A DNA stretch of 64,000 nt from Candidatus Saccharibacteria bacterium UBA3218 (GCA_002363125.1 DEWE01000009.1:68421-132420); one strand, 5' to 3'. Shown: positions 24,829-34,323, counted from the stretch's first letter. Made by a program: numbers and translations. The notes: generated by a model not told the origin, from the sequence alone.

Positions 24829-25277
24829 TGAAAATTTTTGTAGGCTCAGATTATCGTGGATTCGAATTAAAACAAGAGTTGTTAAAATTTCTTGCGGATA
24901 AAGATTTTGAAGTAACAGATGAGGGAGCCTATGAATATAACGAAGGGGATGATTTTAATGATCCGGCCATAGCTGTTGCCGAAGCAGTAAGAAATAATCC
25001 TAAATCGTATGGTATTCTGATTTGTGACTCTGCACATGGTGTAACAATGCAAGCCAATCGTTTCAAAAGGATCCGCGCGGCACATTGTAGCAATACGGAA
25101 TCAGCCAAATTGGCTCGCGAACACGATGATGCTAATGTGCTATGTCTATCAGCACATTTTATGGATGAAAATAAAATGCAAGAAGTCGTCGAGATTTTTC
25201 TAAATACAAATTTTGTAAATTTAGAGCGCCGAGTAAGGCGAATTAATCGTTTGGACGAAATGGAGGATTATGATTAG
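24828..25277 (+). CDS. rpiB: Ribose-5-phosphate isomerase B (LacAB/RpiB family)
   Basis: Interconverts ribose-5-P and ribulose-5-P. Family start KIFVGSDYRGFELKQEL, the LICDSAHGVTMQANR segment (canonical GTGIG active-site region, here with SAHGV), RAAHCSNTESAKLAREHDDANVLCLSAHF. The catalytic Cys of RpiB corresponds to the IC.S region and is present (LICDSAHG). 149 residues, standard. It overlaps gap by 1 nt and rpe by 8 nt. Confidence 0.9.
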   Translation: MKIFVGSDYRGFELKQELLKFLADKDFEVTDEGAYEYNEGDDFNDPAIAVAEAVRNNPKSYGILICDSAHGVTMQANRFKRIRAAHCSNTESAKLAREHDDANVLCLSAHFMDENKMQEVVEIFLNTNFVNLERRVRRINRLDEMEDYD

Positions 25278-25926
25278 AACCGTATCAATAGTACCGACAA
25301 TTCTGTCGGACAACAAACAGGAATATCGTGAGCAGGTGGAGAAGATCAATGTTTTTACACGCCGCGTGCAAATAGATGTTACTGATGGAGAGTTTGCGCC
25401 AGCAACCACGCTAGATGTCACAAACGTCTGGTGGCCAAAAAACTGGGAAGCAGATTTGCATTTGATGGTGGCTAGGCCGTCAGAATGTATAGATACAATT
25501 TTGAAGCTTAATCCGTCATTATGTATTCTTCATGCAGAAGCAAGCGAAGATTTGATACCGACCTTTAACACGCTGAAAGAAGCTGGGATTAAAATCGGCG
25601 TCGCATTATTACCATCTACTTACCCTGGAGACGTAAAACAATATATAGACATAGTAGATCATGTGCTGATTTTTGCCAGCCAACTTGGTGTACAGGGCGC
25701 ACAACCAGATCTATTGCAAATGGAAAAAATTTCCATAGTTCGCAATATGAAACCGGAAGTAGAGATTGGTTGGGATGGCGGTGCTAATATCTCCAATATC
25801 CGAGCTTTAGCACACGCAGACCTCGATGTAATAAATGTAGGTTCAGCAATAGCCCTTGCGCCGGATCCAGCGGAAATGTTCCAAGAGCTCGTAGCGGAGA
25901 TTGATAAAAATGGAGTAGTATTATAA
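25270..25926 (+). CDS. rpe: Ribulose-phosphate 3-epimerase (divergent)
   Basis: TIM-barrel enzyme making xylulose-5-P from ribulose-5-P. Recognisable blocks: IVPTILSDNKQEY (canonical APSILSAD), VQIDVTDGEFAPA (VDVMDGxFVP), DLHLMVARPSECI, ILHAEAS (canonical VHxEA), GVALLPSTYPGDV, FASQLGVQGAQ, and EIGWDGGANISNI. Metal-binding His and Asp positions look retained, though DGG is preceded by Trp. 218 residues, standard. Given its divergence, another sugar-phosphate epimerase of the family is possible, but neighbours support rpe. Confidence 0.85.
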   Translation: MIRTVSIVPTILSDNKQEYREQVEKINVFTRRVQIDVTDGEFAPATTLDVTNVWWPKNWEADLHLMVARPSECIDTILKLNPSLCILHAEASEDLIPTFNTLKEAGIKIGVALLPSTYPGDVKQYIDIVDHVLIFASQLGVQGAQPDLLQMEKISIVRNMKPEVEIGWDGGANISNIRALAHADLDVINVGSAIALAPDPAEMFQELVAEIDKNGVVL

Positions 25927-26888
25927 TGGCAAGGATCGTCTCTCTAGGTTCGGCTCTACAGGACATCTATCTAATAGATCATGATGATTTAGTGACTACA
26001 AAAATTGGTGAAAATGCGATCTTTGGTAAAGTTTTGGTAGGAACAAAAGTAGATATAGATAAGATATCTTATGAGGTTGGTGGTGGTGGTGTAAATTCAG
26101 CTATAACTTTTGCTAGACATAATCATGAAGCTATTTTGATGGGGAATATTTCTAATGATCCCGCTGGTAATGCTATTGTGAAAACTTTAGACAGAGAAGG
26201 TATTGATACTAGCTACATTAATTTTCTAGAAAAGAAAACTACCGGAACATCCATTATATTACTAGACACAAAAAGTGGTGAACGCACAATCCTTACGTGC
26301 CGTGGCGCAAGTGAGCAATTTGGGAATTTTTCAGAAAGCGATTTGGATCTGGCACAACCAGACTGGCTATATGTAACCACACTGCGTGGCGATTTAGACA
26401 CCCTAAGAAGGTTTTTTACAAAAGCTCGTGAGATTGGCGCAAAAGTAATGTTCAATCCTGGAGTAAAGGAGCTCGAAAACCCTAAAGAACTCGCCAAATT
26501 ATTAAAGTATGTTGATATTTTGAATGTTAATAAATCCGAGGCCGCGAAGTTAGTACCAGGAAATACTTTGGTAGAGCTACTCTACAGGTTGAATAATTAT
26601 ATAGAAACTGTGATTATTACGGACGGAGCTATGGGTGGCATCGCATCTAATGGTGCGGAAACTTATCGTTTCGGAATATACGAGGACCTCAAAGTAAAGG
26701 ATGCTACTGGTGCAGGAGATGCATTTGGAGCTGGTTTTTTGGCGCATATAACAGCAGGAAAATCATTCAGGAATTCGTTGATTTTTGCTTCGGCCAATTC
26801 TACGTCTGTAGTATCAAAACTAGGTGCAAATAAAGGAATATTAACTGGCACAGAACCACTGCATCCGATGCCAATTCAAAAATTATAA
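25926..26888 (+). CDS. PfkB-family sugar or nucleoside kinase
   Basis: 320 residues of the ribokinase fold: substrate-binding GGGGVNSAITFARH (near 55), lid region, ATP-binding/anion-hole motif DATGAGDAFGAGF (near 260) with catalytic Asp. PfkB members phosphorylate ribose, adenosine or other nucleosides, or fructose-1-P; the specificity cannot be read directly. Position directly after rpiB-rpe (TAATG overlap) and before a LOG-type nucleotidase favours a nucleoside or ribose kinase feeding ribose-5-P. Confidence 0.9.
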   Translation: MARIVSLGSALQDIYLIDHDDLVTTKIGENAIFGKVLVGTKVDIDKISYEVGGGGVNSAITFARHNHEAILMGNISNDPAGNAIVKTLDREGIDTSYINFLEKKTTGTSIILLDTKSGERTILTCRGASEQFGNFSESDLDLAQPDWLYVTTLRGDLDTLRRFFTKAREIGAKVMFNPGVKELENPKELAKLLKYVDILNVNKSEAAKLVPGNTLVELLYRLNNYIETVIITDGAMGGIASNGAETYRFGIYEDLKVKDATGAGDAFGAGFLAHITAGKSFRNSLIFASANSTSVVSKLGANKGILTGTEPLHPMPIQKL

Positions 26889-26900
26889 AAGGAAAATAAT

Positions 26901-27611
26901 ATGTTAAAAACCGAAGAAGAATTACTAAAAAAATTATCAATAGCAGATTTAGAGCGTGCTAACGCCTACGCAAAAGATTTAGGACGCGGCCTACAAATAG
27001 TTAGGTCGTTTCCGCAAGGCGTAACAATATTTGGTTCGGCGAGATTACCGCAAGATCATAAATATTGTAAAATGGCTTACGATTTAGGACGTCTACTCGC
27101 AGAGAATGGTCACGCTGTTATTACCGGTGGTGGTCCCGGTATTATGGAAGCGGCATCGCATGGGGCATATGAAATTGGTGGTAGAACCATTGGGCTCAAT
27201 ATTACTCTCTCGCACGAACAATTCCCAAATCCATACCTCACGGAATGTTTGACTTTTGAATATTTCTTTGCCCGCAAGGTATCCCTAGCAATGGCAGCAA
27301 AGGTTTTTGTATTTTTCCCAGGCGGTTTCGGTACTATGGATGAAATTTCCGAAATTTTATGTTTAATGCAGGAAAAAAAGATGCCGAAAATGCCGGTTTT
27401 TCTAGTTGGTAAGGCTTTTTGGAAAAATTTTGATAAAAGTATCAAAAAAATGCTGGAATTAAAATTAATAGCAGCCGACGATGTAAAAATTTTTAAAATC
27501 ACAGATGATATAAAAGAAGTAGTAAAAGCTGCTAATAGAATTGGTCATCCAAAAATCTCCGAAAACTTTTATGACGGTTTTCGTGAGGCCTCAGCTATTA
27601 AAATGGGTTAG
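26901..27611 (+). CDS. LOG-family nucleoside 5'-monophosphate phosphoribohydrolase
   Basis: TIGR00730/LOG Rossmann-like enzyme. The two diagnostic motifs are visible: [14 protein letters not shown] (near 75) and [12 protein letters not shown] (near 140). Such enzymes release a free base and ribose-5-phosphate from nucleoside monophosphates; in plants the base is a cytokinin. 236 residues. AAGGAAA precedes ATG, 12 nt after pfkB. The 3' end overlaps the convergent eno gene by 14 nt. Confidence 0.88.
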   Translation: MLKTEEELLKKLSIADLERANAYAKDLGRGLQIVRSFPQGVTIFGSARLPQDHKYCKMAYDLGRLLAENGHAVITGGGPGIMEAASHGAYEIGGRTIGLNITLSHEQFPNPYLTECLTFEYFFARKVSLAMAAKVFVFFPGGFGTMDEISEILCLMQEKKMPKMPVFLVGKAFWKNFDKSIKKMLELKLIAADDVKIFKITDDIKEVVKAANRIGHPKISENFYDGFREASAIKMG

Positions 27612-28911
27612 CGAGACCCAGTCTAGAATTTGATTCTGCGATACGAATAAGTTCGTTGTATTTTGCAATGCGTTCAGAGCGAGAAAGGGAACCGGTCTTA
27701 ATTTGCTTAGTGCCGAGCCCAACAGCAAGATGAGCAATCGAAACGTCTTCGGTTTCACCAGAGCGATGCGACATAATGGTATTATAACCGGATCTTTTAG
27801 CCAAAAGAACCGCGTCGATAGTTTCCGATAATGTGCCAATTTGATTCGGCTTGATAAGTATTGCATTAGCAGCTTGCTCATTGATACCGCGCTCTAATAA
27901 TTTTACATTGGTGACGAATAAATCGTCGCCAACCAACTGAACGCGATCTCCTAAACGCTTGGTCATAATTTGCCAATTTTTCCAGTCATTTTCTGCAAGG
28001 CCATCCTCGATAGAAACCACTGGATAGTTATCAATAATCCATGTATACCAATTAATTAAGTCTTCAGCGGTTTTCCAATCACCATTGGTTTTTAATATAT
28101 ATCGCCCGCCGGCAAATGGGCCATCTTTAACATCATCTGACGTATCATAAAATTCACTAGCTGCGATATCCATAGCAATAGCAATGTCTTTACCAAAACG
28201 ATACCCGGCTTTTTCCACTGCATATTTGATGCATTCAAGTGGTTCATTATTGCCGTCGCGAACTTTTGGCGCGTAACCACCTTCATCACCAACCGTTGTA
28301 GGATAGTTGCGTTCTTCTAAGACCTTTTTAAGCGCGTGAAAAACTTCCGCACCTATTTGTACGGCTTCGGCGATATTGCCGGCGCCAATCGGCATGATCA
28401 TGTACTCTTGAAAATCTGTTGCCCAGGATGCGTGTTCACCACCATTCATGACATTCATCATCGGCATCGGAATAGACATTTCATCAATAGTACCAGCAAG
28501 CTCGGCTATATATCTATAAAATGGTTGCTTGGTTGCTTTGGCGTTTGCTTTGGCCGTAGCCAAGGAAACGGCCAGAATAGCGTTGGCACCGAGACTAGAT
28601 TTATTTTCTGTACCGTCTAATTCTAACATTAGTTGGTCTACTGCGCGCAAATCAGAAATATTACCAACTAAGACATCTTTGATTTTAGAATTTACATTCC
28701 AGACTGCCTTTAGAACACTTTTTCCGCCATACCTACTTTTATCGCCATCTCTAAGCTCTAAAGCTTCTAGGGTACCAGTGGAAGCCCCCGATGGGACTAT
28801 GGTTCTGCCAGAAGCGCCATTTTCCAAAAAAACCTCCGCTTCTACCGTAGGGTTACCTCTAGAATCTAAAACTTGTCTTGCTTTGATATCTTTAATTATG
28901 AAGTTATCCAT
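27598..28911 (-). CDS. eno: Enolase
   Basis: Converts 2-phosphoglycerate to phosphoenolpyruvate. Family blocks: [37 protein letters not shown]-like [51 protein letters not shown], and [10 protein letters not shown]. Metal ligands Asp and Glu in these blocks are kept. The start was taken at 28911 (MDNFIIKD) because TATAAT lies exactly 6 nt upstream; an ATG two codons earlier sits between. 437 residues, standard. Convergent with LOG. Confidence 0.98.
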   Translation of the reverse strand: MDNFIIKDIKARQVLDSRGNPTVEAEVFLENGASGRTIVPSGASTGTLEALELRDGDKSRYGGKSVLKAVWNVNSKIKDVLVGNISDLRAVDQLMLELDGTENKSSLGANAILAVSLATAKANAKATKQPFYRYIAELAGTIDEMSIPMPMMNVMNGGEHASWATDFQEYMIMPIGAGNIAEAVQIGAEVFHALKKVLEERNYPTTVGDEGGYAPKVRDGNNEPLECIKYAVEKAGYRFGKDIAIAMDIAASEFYDTSDDVKDGPFAGGRYILKTNGDWKTAEDLINWYTWIIDNYPVVSIEDGLAENDWKNWQIMTKRLGDRVQLVGDDLFVTNVKLLERGINEQAANAILIKPNQIGTLSETIDAVLLAKRSGYNTIMSHRSGETEDVSIAHLAVGLGTKQIKTGSLSRSERIAKYNELIRIAESNSRLGLANPF

Positions 28912-28917
28912 AAGCAT

Positions 28918-28923
28918 ATTATA
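28918..28923 (-). promoter_or_regulatory. Leaderless -10 box of eno (TATAAT, 6 nt before ATG 28911)
   Basis: TATAAT on the minus strand, then ATGCTT, then the chosen ATG. The spacing decides between the two candidate start codons. Confidence 0.65.
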
Positions 28924-28985
28924 ACAAAGTTTATGTTTTTATGATAAAATAAGCATAAGAGTTATTAAATTTGAAAGGATTTTTT

Positions 28986-30395
28986 ATGGATAAAAACTCT
29001 GGGGAAACGCCAAATCCCCTCAATCCAGCGTCAGTAGCCATGCCTACTGGAACACCCAATCAGGCGACCAATGGCATATCGGCTCAGCCAACGCAAAGCG
29101 CCCCAGTAAACGCAGCGAAACCAATCGCTTCAGATCCGACTAATAGACCAATGGAGCAAGTTGTGCCAGTTGAAAAACCAGCAAAAAAGAAAAAAACTGG
29201 TCTTATCATCACTATCATCATGATACTAGTAGCTTTGGTGGCTGGTGGTATTGCAATAGCCATGATGTTGCTCAATAAAACCGACCCAGTGACCGCGGCT
29301 ATGAATAAAATTATGAGTGGCAACGCTCCGGAAAATGTAGTGATAGACGGCACAATCAATATTGCCACAAATTACGAATATTCCCCAATTTCTAGTTTGA
29401 AAATTGACTTAAAATCAAGTGCCAACCCAGGCTCACTTGTAAACGAGTCAAAAGCAATACTGACTGCTGACATAAAAAGTATTGGCGAATTGTCAGTAGA
29501 ATTTGATGAAGTTTATGCTGGGGACGGAGATTTATATTTTAAGATTGATGGTGTAAAAGATGCATTGCAACAATCTGGCTTACTCTATATGTTGAATCTT
29601 TCTAGTCAGCTATCCCAGTCATCCACTGTAGTAGATTGCGGTGAGGATGAATACTGCCAAACCGACGAATTGCAAAGTTTAACACTAGGCAATAATCTTA
29701 ATACTAATTATCCAGTCCTAGAAGATAATATGTTGATTCTAGATAACGGTGGGCAAAATATGCTGATAGAGAATAATCTATCTTATCTTGGATCTTTAAT
29801 AAATAATATAGAAGTGATAGATGGCGAGTGGATAAGAATTTCTATCAGCGAACTAAAAGTAAATCCTTATATGACTGTCGCTGGTAGCGATATAAGCTGC
29901 ATAACAAACTTAGTGAGCAAGACTGACACTGGCAGCAATAGCGCAGCAGATCTTTATAAGAAAAATCCTTTCATTACATCTACAGACAAAAATATAACCT
30001 TAGCCAGCAAGAAAAATACTGTATATAAAGTTAGTATTGATAGCAAAAATCTTGCAAACTTTATAAATTCCATTCAAAATTCAAACATTTCTGGGGATGT
30101 TTATTCTTGCTTGAATTTGGATAATACCTTAAAAGTTGATACTAACGATCTTGAAGAAAAATTTAGCGTCATGCCAGACATCTATACCGAGATAGATAAA
30201 GATAATAATTTCACAAGACTCTATCTGGAATCTAACCTTGAAGATGAGTTAAGTATAACAATTGATCTTAATTTCTCTTATCCTGCCAACATTGATGTTG
30301 CGGAACCAGATGAATACGTAGATTTCTCTAGTGTGTTCTCAGAGATTTTGTCGAGTATGTTCATCTTGCCAGTTGACAATTACACCGAACTGTGA
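28986..30395 (+). CDS. Single-pass membrane protein with large outer domain, unknown function
   Basis: 469 residues; AAAGGA precedes ATG 28986. A disordered Pro/Asn/Gln/Thr-rich cytosolic start (~1-60) and a basic patch KKKK precede a membrane helix (~68-92, GLIITIIMILVALVAGGIAI). The outer ~370 residues are Ser/Asp/Asn/Leu-rich with even beta-type alternation and four to six Cys in close pairs (VVDCGEDEYCQT near 220). The layout recalls anchored substrate or lipid-binding proteins of the LppX/LolA-like kind, but no family can be named. It lies directly upstream of uvrC, which has its own promoter. Confidence 0.75.
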   Translation: MDKNSGETPNPLNPASVAMPTGTPNQATNGISAQPTQSAPVNAAKPIASDPTNRPMEQVVPVEKPAKKKKTGLIITIIMILVALVAGGIAIAMMLLNKTDPVTAAMNKIMSGNAPENVVIDGTINIATNYEYSPISSLKIDLKSSANPGSLVNESKAILTADIKSIGELSVEFDEVYAGDGDLYFKIDGVKDALQQSGLLYMLNLSSQLSQSSTVVDCGEDEYCQTDELQSLTLGNNLNTNYPVLEDNMLILDNGGQNMLIENNLSYLGSLINNIEVIDGEWIRISISELKVNPYMTVAGSDISCITNLVSKTDTGSNSAADLYKKNPFITSTDKNITLASKKNTVYKVSIDSKNLANFINSIQNSNISGDVYSCLNLDNTLKVDTNDLEEKFSVMPDIYTEIDKDNNFTRLYLESNLEDELSITIDLNFSYPANIDVAEPDEYVDFSSVFSEILSSMFILPVDNYTEL

Positions 30396-30401
30396 TATAA
30401 T
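30373..30401 (+). promoter_or_regulatory. Promoter of uvrC: TTGACA-17-TATAAT-6-ATG
   Basis: A perfect -35 (30373-30378) and -10 (30396-30401) with 17-bp spacing; the -10 is exactly 6 nt before ATG 30408. This is the clearest leaderless promoter in the window. Confidence 0.85.
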
Positions 30402-30407
30402 TAAAAG

Positions 30408-31787
30408 ATGGATGAGGCTTTAAAACAAAAACTTGATAAACTCCCGGTGGCTCCGGGGGTTTATTTTCATAAAAATGCGACTGGGGAAATAATTTACGTT
30501 GGTAAGGCCGCGGTACTCAAAAATCGTGTGAGGCAATATTTCCAAAAATCGCAAAAGGATATAAAGACTGAGGCTTTGGTGAAAGAAATTGCCGACACTG
30601 ACTGGATAGTAGTAGACACAGAAATGGATGCTTTGTTTTTGGAGTCCGAAATGATCAAACGGTATATGCCAAAGTGGAATATTTTGCTCCGTGACGACAA
30701 GACAGTTTCATACGTCAGGATAAATATGAATGATGAAGTGCCATATGTATCTTTTACGAGAAACCCGGTAGATGACAAGGCTACCTACATTGGTCCATTT
30801 TATGGAAAAACTGCAGTAGAAAAGGCGGTGAGGATCCTAAGAAGAATTTTTCCTTACTACGACAAGCCATATACTGGCAAAAAAACTTTAAACACAGACC
30901 TAGGACTGACACCTGGAATAGAAGTAGGAAAGAGTACCCCAAAAGATTATAAAAGAAATTTGCGTAAATTGATTAGCTATCTCGGAGGAAATCGCGAGAA
31001 ATTACTTAAAGAATTAGAAAAAAGTATGCATGACTCAGCATCGCGCGGTGATTATGAACTGGCAGCTGAGGCTCGCAACCAACTTTTTGGCCTGAAAGAA
31101 TTAAAAAAGAAGATTGTCTTTTCCAATAAAGAATTCATGGATATTTCTTCTGATCAGGCGCTGAAACAATTACAGAATTTGCTAAATCTCGAGAAGCCAC
31201 CACGCAGAATAGAAGGGTATGATATTTCACATCAATCTGGCACTAACACCGTTGGGAGTATGGTGGTATTCGTTAATGGGGCCTCCGCCAGAAACGAATA
31301 CCGTAAATTCAAAATCCGTACTAGTACAAACGACGATTTGAAAAGTATGCAAGAAATAATCTCGCGTCGTCTAAAACATAAAGAGTGGGAATATCCAGAT
31401 TTGATAATTCTAGATGGCGGAACTACACAAGTCAACGCAATTTTGCCACTCCTTGAGCCATACGGCATACCGGTGATTGGTCGTGATAAATCTGGTGATC
31501 ATTCACATAACGCAAGGGTTGAGTTGGTATTTCAAGACTATCGAGTTCTCGGGCCGCGTCCGTCCGGCCCGTTTGCCTCCGGCAATTCGCGTCCCAAGGG
31601 GCGAGCGCCACGGGCGGACGGCGCTATCTCTCGCGCTGCCGCGCTCCGAAATACCCGAGAACTTCGATGTCTTGAATTACCATCTAGCTCTCATATTGCG
31701 AGATTAATCGCAAGGATAGACGAAGAAAGTCATCGTTTTGCAGTTACGTATCACACTTTACTCAAGCGTAGAAATATGCTAAAGTAG
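30408..31787 (+). CDS. uvrC: Excinuclease ABC subunit C, short form with in-frame palindromic insert
   Basis: Makes both incisions in nucleotide excision repair. GIY-YIG nuclease at the N-terminus (GVYFHKNATGEIIYVGKA), UVR UvrB-binding motif (near 210-235, YELAAEARNQL), RNase-H-like 5' nuclease with GYDISHQSG, LIILDGG, IGRDK and ESHRFAVTYH. The C-terminal helix-hairpin-helix domain (about 60-100 residues in other UvrC) is absent: the protein stops at KRRNMLK (459 residues against about 600). Residues ~374-425 come from a family A palindromic element just before the catalytic His region. Confidence 0.96.
   Translation: MDEALKQKLDKLPVAPGVYFHKNATGEIIYVGKAAVLKNRVRQYFQKSQKDIKTEALVKEIADTDWIVVDTEMDALFLESEMIKRYMPKWNILLRDDKTVSYVRINMNDEVPYVSFTRNPVDDKATYIGPFYGKTAVEKAVRILRRIFPYYDKPYTGKKTLNTDLGLTPGIEVGKSTPKDYKRNLRKLISYLGGNREKLLKELEKSMHDSASRGDYELAAEARNQLFGLKELKKKIVFSNKEFMDISSDQALKQLQNLLNLEKPPRRIEGYDISHQSGTNTVGSMVVFVNGASARNEYRKFKIRTSTNDDLKSMQEIISRRLKHKEWEYPDLIILDGGTTQVNAILPLLEPYGIPVIGRDKSGDHSHNARVELVFQDYRVLGPRPSGPFASGNSRPKGRAPRADGAISRAAALRNTRELRCLELPSSSHIARLIARIDEESHRFAVTYHTLLKRRNMLK
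31527..31680. repeat. In-frame palindromic element, family A (uvrC copy)
   Basis: Core 31551-31656 is nearly identical to trmD and read in the same frame. Locus-specific arms: GTATTTCAAGACTATCGAG (31527 on) and its near-complement in CTTCGATGTCTTGAATTAC (to 31680). Inside, CCGTCCGGCCCGT pairs with ACGGGCGGACGG, so the whole unit can fold as a branched hairpin. Confidence 0.93.
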
Positions 31788-31803
31788 ATGCAGGAGTTAT
31801 TTT

Positions 31804-32031
31804 ATGCAATTAGGAAGTTTCTTAGAAATTGTTACATTCGTTTCAGCAGTCCTTACGATCCTTTTGATTTTACTACAACAACGTGGTGCATCTCTTGGGG
31901 CTGGTTTCGGTAGCTCTGGTGAGCTTTATACTACCAGAAGGGGCCTAGAAAAATCATTATTTATTACCACTATAGTTTTTGCAGTGATATTTGTATTATC
32001 TATTTTGGGGCTATTATTAATTCCGGCATAA
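31804..32031 (+). CDS. secG: Preprotein translocase subunit SecG
   Basis: 75 residues with two membrane helices (~5-25 and ~52-73) and the characteristic connecting segment LLQQRGASLGAGFGSSGELY. SecG assists SecYEG export. GCAGGAG lies upstream of the ATG. It starts 16 nt after uvrC and is 1 nt from the oligopeptide-binding protein gene, so export and an exported protein are co-transcribed. Confidence 0.95.
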   Translation: MQLGSFLEIVTFVSAVLTILLILLQQRGASLGAGFGSSGELYTTRRGLEKSLFITTIVFAVIFVLSILGLLLIPA

Positions 32032-32032
32032 T

Positions 32033-33769
32033 ATGAAAAAATCTCTTAAAAAGCGTGGGCAAAAGTTCTTAGTAAAATTTTCGCGTGCTACTGACAGGGC
32101 TAGCGAAGAAAGCAAAGAGCATATTAAAGAAAATTTTATTGGGCGATTGTCACATGTTAGAAATATTCGCCTGCTAGTTTTGGAATGGGGTCTTTTGGTG
32201 TTTGCTTTGATTATGCTAGCCGTCACCCAAGCGTTATGGTTTGGAGATTCCTACACTGAAGATAGCTTTGGCTCTGGTGGAACATATATGGAGGCCACGG
32301 TCGGCGACGTTAATTCTCTGAACCCGCTTTTTGCTACCACAAATAGCGAGAAGGTACTCAGCCGTTTGATGTTTGCAACAATTTCAACGGTAGATTTCTC
32401 TGGGCATCCTGGTCTTGGTCTGGCCGAGTCAATCGTGCCAAGTGAAAATGGGAAAGTTTGGACTATGAAGCTTAGAGAGAACTTAAAATGGTCGGACGGC
32501 GAGCCGATTACGAACGCAGATGTTATATTTACTATCGAGTTAATTAAAAACTCCGCCGTAAATTCTGTCTACAATTCAAATTTAGCCAATGTAAAAGTAT
32601 CCGAAACCGAAAACGGAGAAATTGTTTTTACTTTGTCTTCTGCCTATGCTGATTTTATTTCCGCGCTCAATATTCCTATACTACCAAAACACAAATTAGA
32701 GAATGTCGATCCAAAAACTTTAATAGAAGATAATTTTTCTAACGCGCCGGTAACTTCTGGTGCTTTTACTTTTAACGCCATGCAAACTACATCCACTACA
32801 ACTGAGAAAGTTTATTATCTCTCGGCAAACCAATATTATTACAAGGGAATCAGTCTTCTTAATAGCTTTGCCGTACATACTTATAAAGATAAAGATGCTG
32901 TGATTAGTGCTCTAAATACTGGTTCAATAACAGCTACAGCAGAACTAACTGGCGCCGACAAAGATAAAGTTTTATCCAAACAGTTTATTGAAAAAGATTC
33001 TAGTATAAATTCCGGGTGCTATATTTTCTTTAACACCACAAACGAAAGTATAAAAAATGTGGAAATGCGCTCGGCGATCCGTCGGGGAATAAATCTTGAA
33101 AAACTTCGCGCAGTGGCACCAAATACTATACCACTAAATTATCCATTACTGGAATCTCAAATTACTCTGTCGAGTTATCCTGAAATACCGAGTGAAAATT
33201 ACGACGAAGCAAAAGCAAAAATAGCTGAACTAAAAGGTGATACAAATCCAAAATTAGAGATCGCGACGATAAATTATGGGTTTCTACCTGATGTAGCCAC
33301 GGAACTGACAAACGAATTGCAGGATTTAGGCTTTGAGACAAATTTATCTATCTATGAAGAAAATCAAGATTTTATTAATAATGTAATTTCAAAAAGAGCC
33401 TACGATATTTTGGTTTATGAAATAGAGCTCGGAGCGGACCCAGATCTTTTGCCATATTATCATTCGTCCCAAGCTTCCAGTACTGGCCTGAATTTATCTA
33501 ATTATCGTAATAGCTTGATGGATGATTTGTTGCTTGGGGCGCGAGACACCTTGGACGAAACTCTCAGAGCAAAAAAATATGAAAGTTTCTTGAAATATTG
33601 GGTAAGTAACGTTCCGGCGATTGGGTTATACCAGCCAAATCTAACATATTTTTACAATCGCAATGTCAAGACCTTTGGTAACAACGTAAAATTGGTTACT
33701 GCTTTGGATCGTTTTACCGACATCACCGATTGGGCGGTAGTAAAAACTATAAAAAATAAAACCCCATAA
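32033..33769 (+). CDS. Membrane-anchored oligopeptide ABC transporter substrate-binding protein (SBP_bac_5)
   Basis: 578 residues of the OppA/DppA family. A basic cytosolic start (~1-40) and a membrane helix (~47-68, LLVLEWGLLVFALIMLAVTQ) replace the usual lipobox. Family blocks: VGDVNSLNPLFATT, RLMFATISTVD, LAESIVPSENGKVWTMKLRE, LKWSDGEPITNADVIFTIEL and LPYYHSSQ. It binds peptides (or dipeptides/nickel in relatives) for import. No permease or ATPase gene is nearby. Peptide uptake suits an amino-acid auxotroph. Confidence 0.92.
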   Translation: MKKSLKKRGQKFLVKFSRATDRASEESKEHIKENFIGRLSHVRNIRLLVLEWGLLVFALIMLAVTQALWFGDSYTEDSFGSGGTYMEATVGDVNSLNPLFATTNSEKVLSRLMFATISTVDFSGHPGLGLAESIVPSENGKVWTMKLRENLKWSDGEPITNADVIFTIELIKNSAVNSVYNSNLANVKVSETENGEIVFTLSSAYADFISALNIPILPKHKLENVDPKTLIEDNFSNAPVTSGAFTFNAMQTTSTTTEKVYYLSANQYYYKGISLLNSFAVHTYKDKDAVISALNTGSITATAELTGADKDKVLSKQFIEKDSSINSGCYIFFNTTNESIKNVEMRSAIRRGINLEKLRAVAPNTIPLNYPLLESQITLSSYPEIPSENYDEAKAKIAELKGDTNPKLEIATINYGFLPDVATELTNELQDLGFETNLSIYEENQDFINNVISKRAYDILVYEIELGADPDLLPYYHSSQASSTGLNLSNYRNSLMDDLLLGARDTLDETLRAKKYESFLKYWVSNVPAIGLYQPNLTYFYNRNVKTFGNNVKLVTALDRFTDITDWAVVKTIKNKTP

Positions 33770-33788
33770 AAATTCATCTATTTTTAAT

Positions 33789-34319
33789 ATGAAAAGTATT
33801 TATGTTCTGCGGCACGGACAAACGAACTGGAATCTTGAATGTCGCCGACGGGGACGAATGGATATTGAATTGAATGAAACCGGTATTGAGCAGGCTGGTA
33901 TTATGAAAGAGAAATTAGCCGATATCTCTTTTGATATTTGCTACTCTTCGCCACTCAAGAGAGCTGCAGAAACTGCAGAAATCATCTGCGACGATAAAAT
34001 TCCTATTATCTATGATGGATTACTAGTGGAGAGATGCTTTGGTAAAACTGAGGGTACAGTACAAGATAATTTGCCTCATGTGGGTGAGTTTGTCTTTGGT
34101 AAAAAATACGACGACAATATTGAACCATGGGAAGATGTGTTAGCGCGTGCAAAGAAATTCCTAGAAAAGATAAAAAATGTTGATGCCAAGAATATATTAG
34201 TAGTAAGTCATGGTGTATTCTTAAAAGCGCTTCATTTTGTAATTATTGGATATGATGAAAATACAGATTTTCTAAGCTGGCATTTGGAGAATTGTGAGAT
34301 TAAGAAATATACTATATAA
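33789..34319 (+). CDS. Histidine phosphatase superfamily protein (phosphoglycerate mutase-like)
   Basis: 176 residues. Phospho-His motif RHGQTNWN (His8), GRMDIELNETGIEQA, Arg in SPLKRAAETAEII, and the second catalytic His in VVSHGVFLKAL (near 143). Family members include cofactor-dependent phosphoglycerate mutase and broad phosphatases such as GpmB/CobC. The short length fits phosphatases better than a true glycolytic mutase, although the window's gap and eno make a mutase role tempting. Ends at a good terminator. Confidence 0.88.
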   Translation: MKSIYVLRHGQTNWNLECRRRGRMDIELNETGIEQAGIMKEKLADISFDICYSSPLKRAAETAEIICDDKIPIIYDGLLVERCFGKTEGTVQDNLPHVGEFVFGKKYDDNIEPWEDVLARAKKFLEKIKNVDAKNILVVSHGVFLKALHFVIIGYDENTDFLSWHLENCEIKKYTI

Positions 34320-34323
34320 AAAT

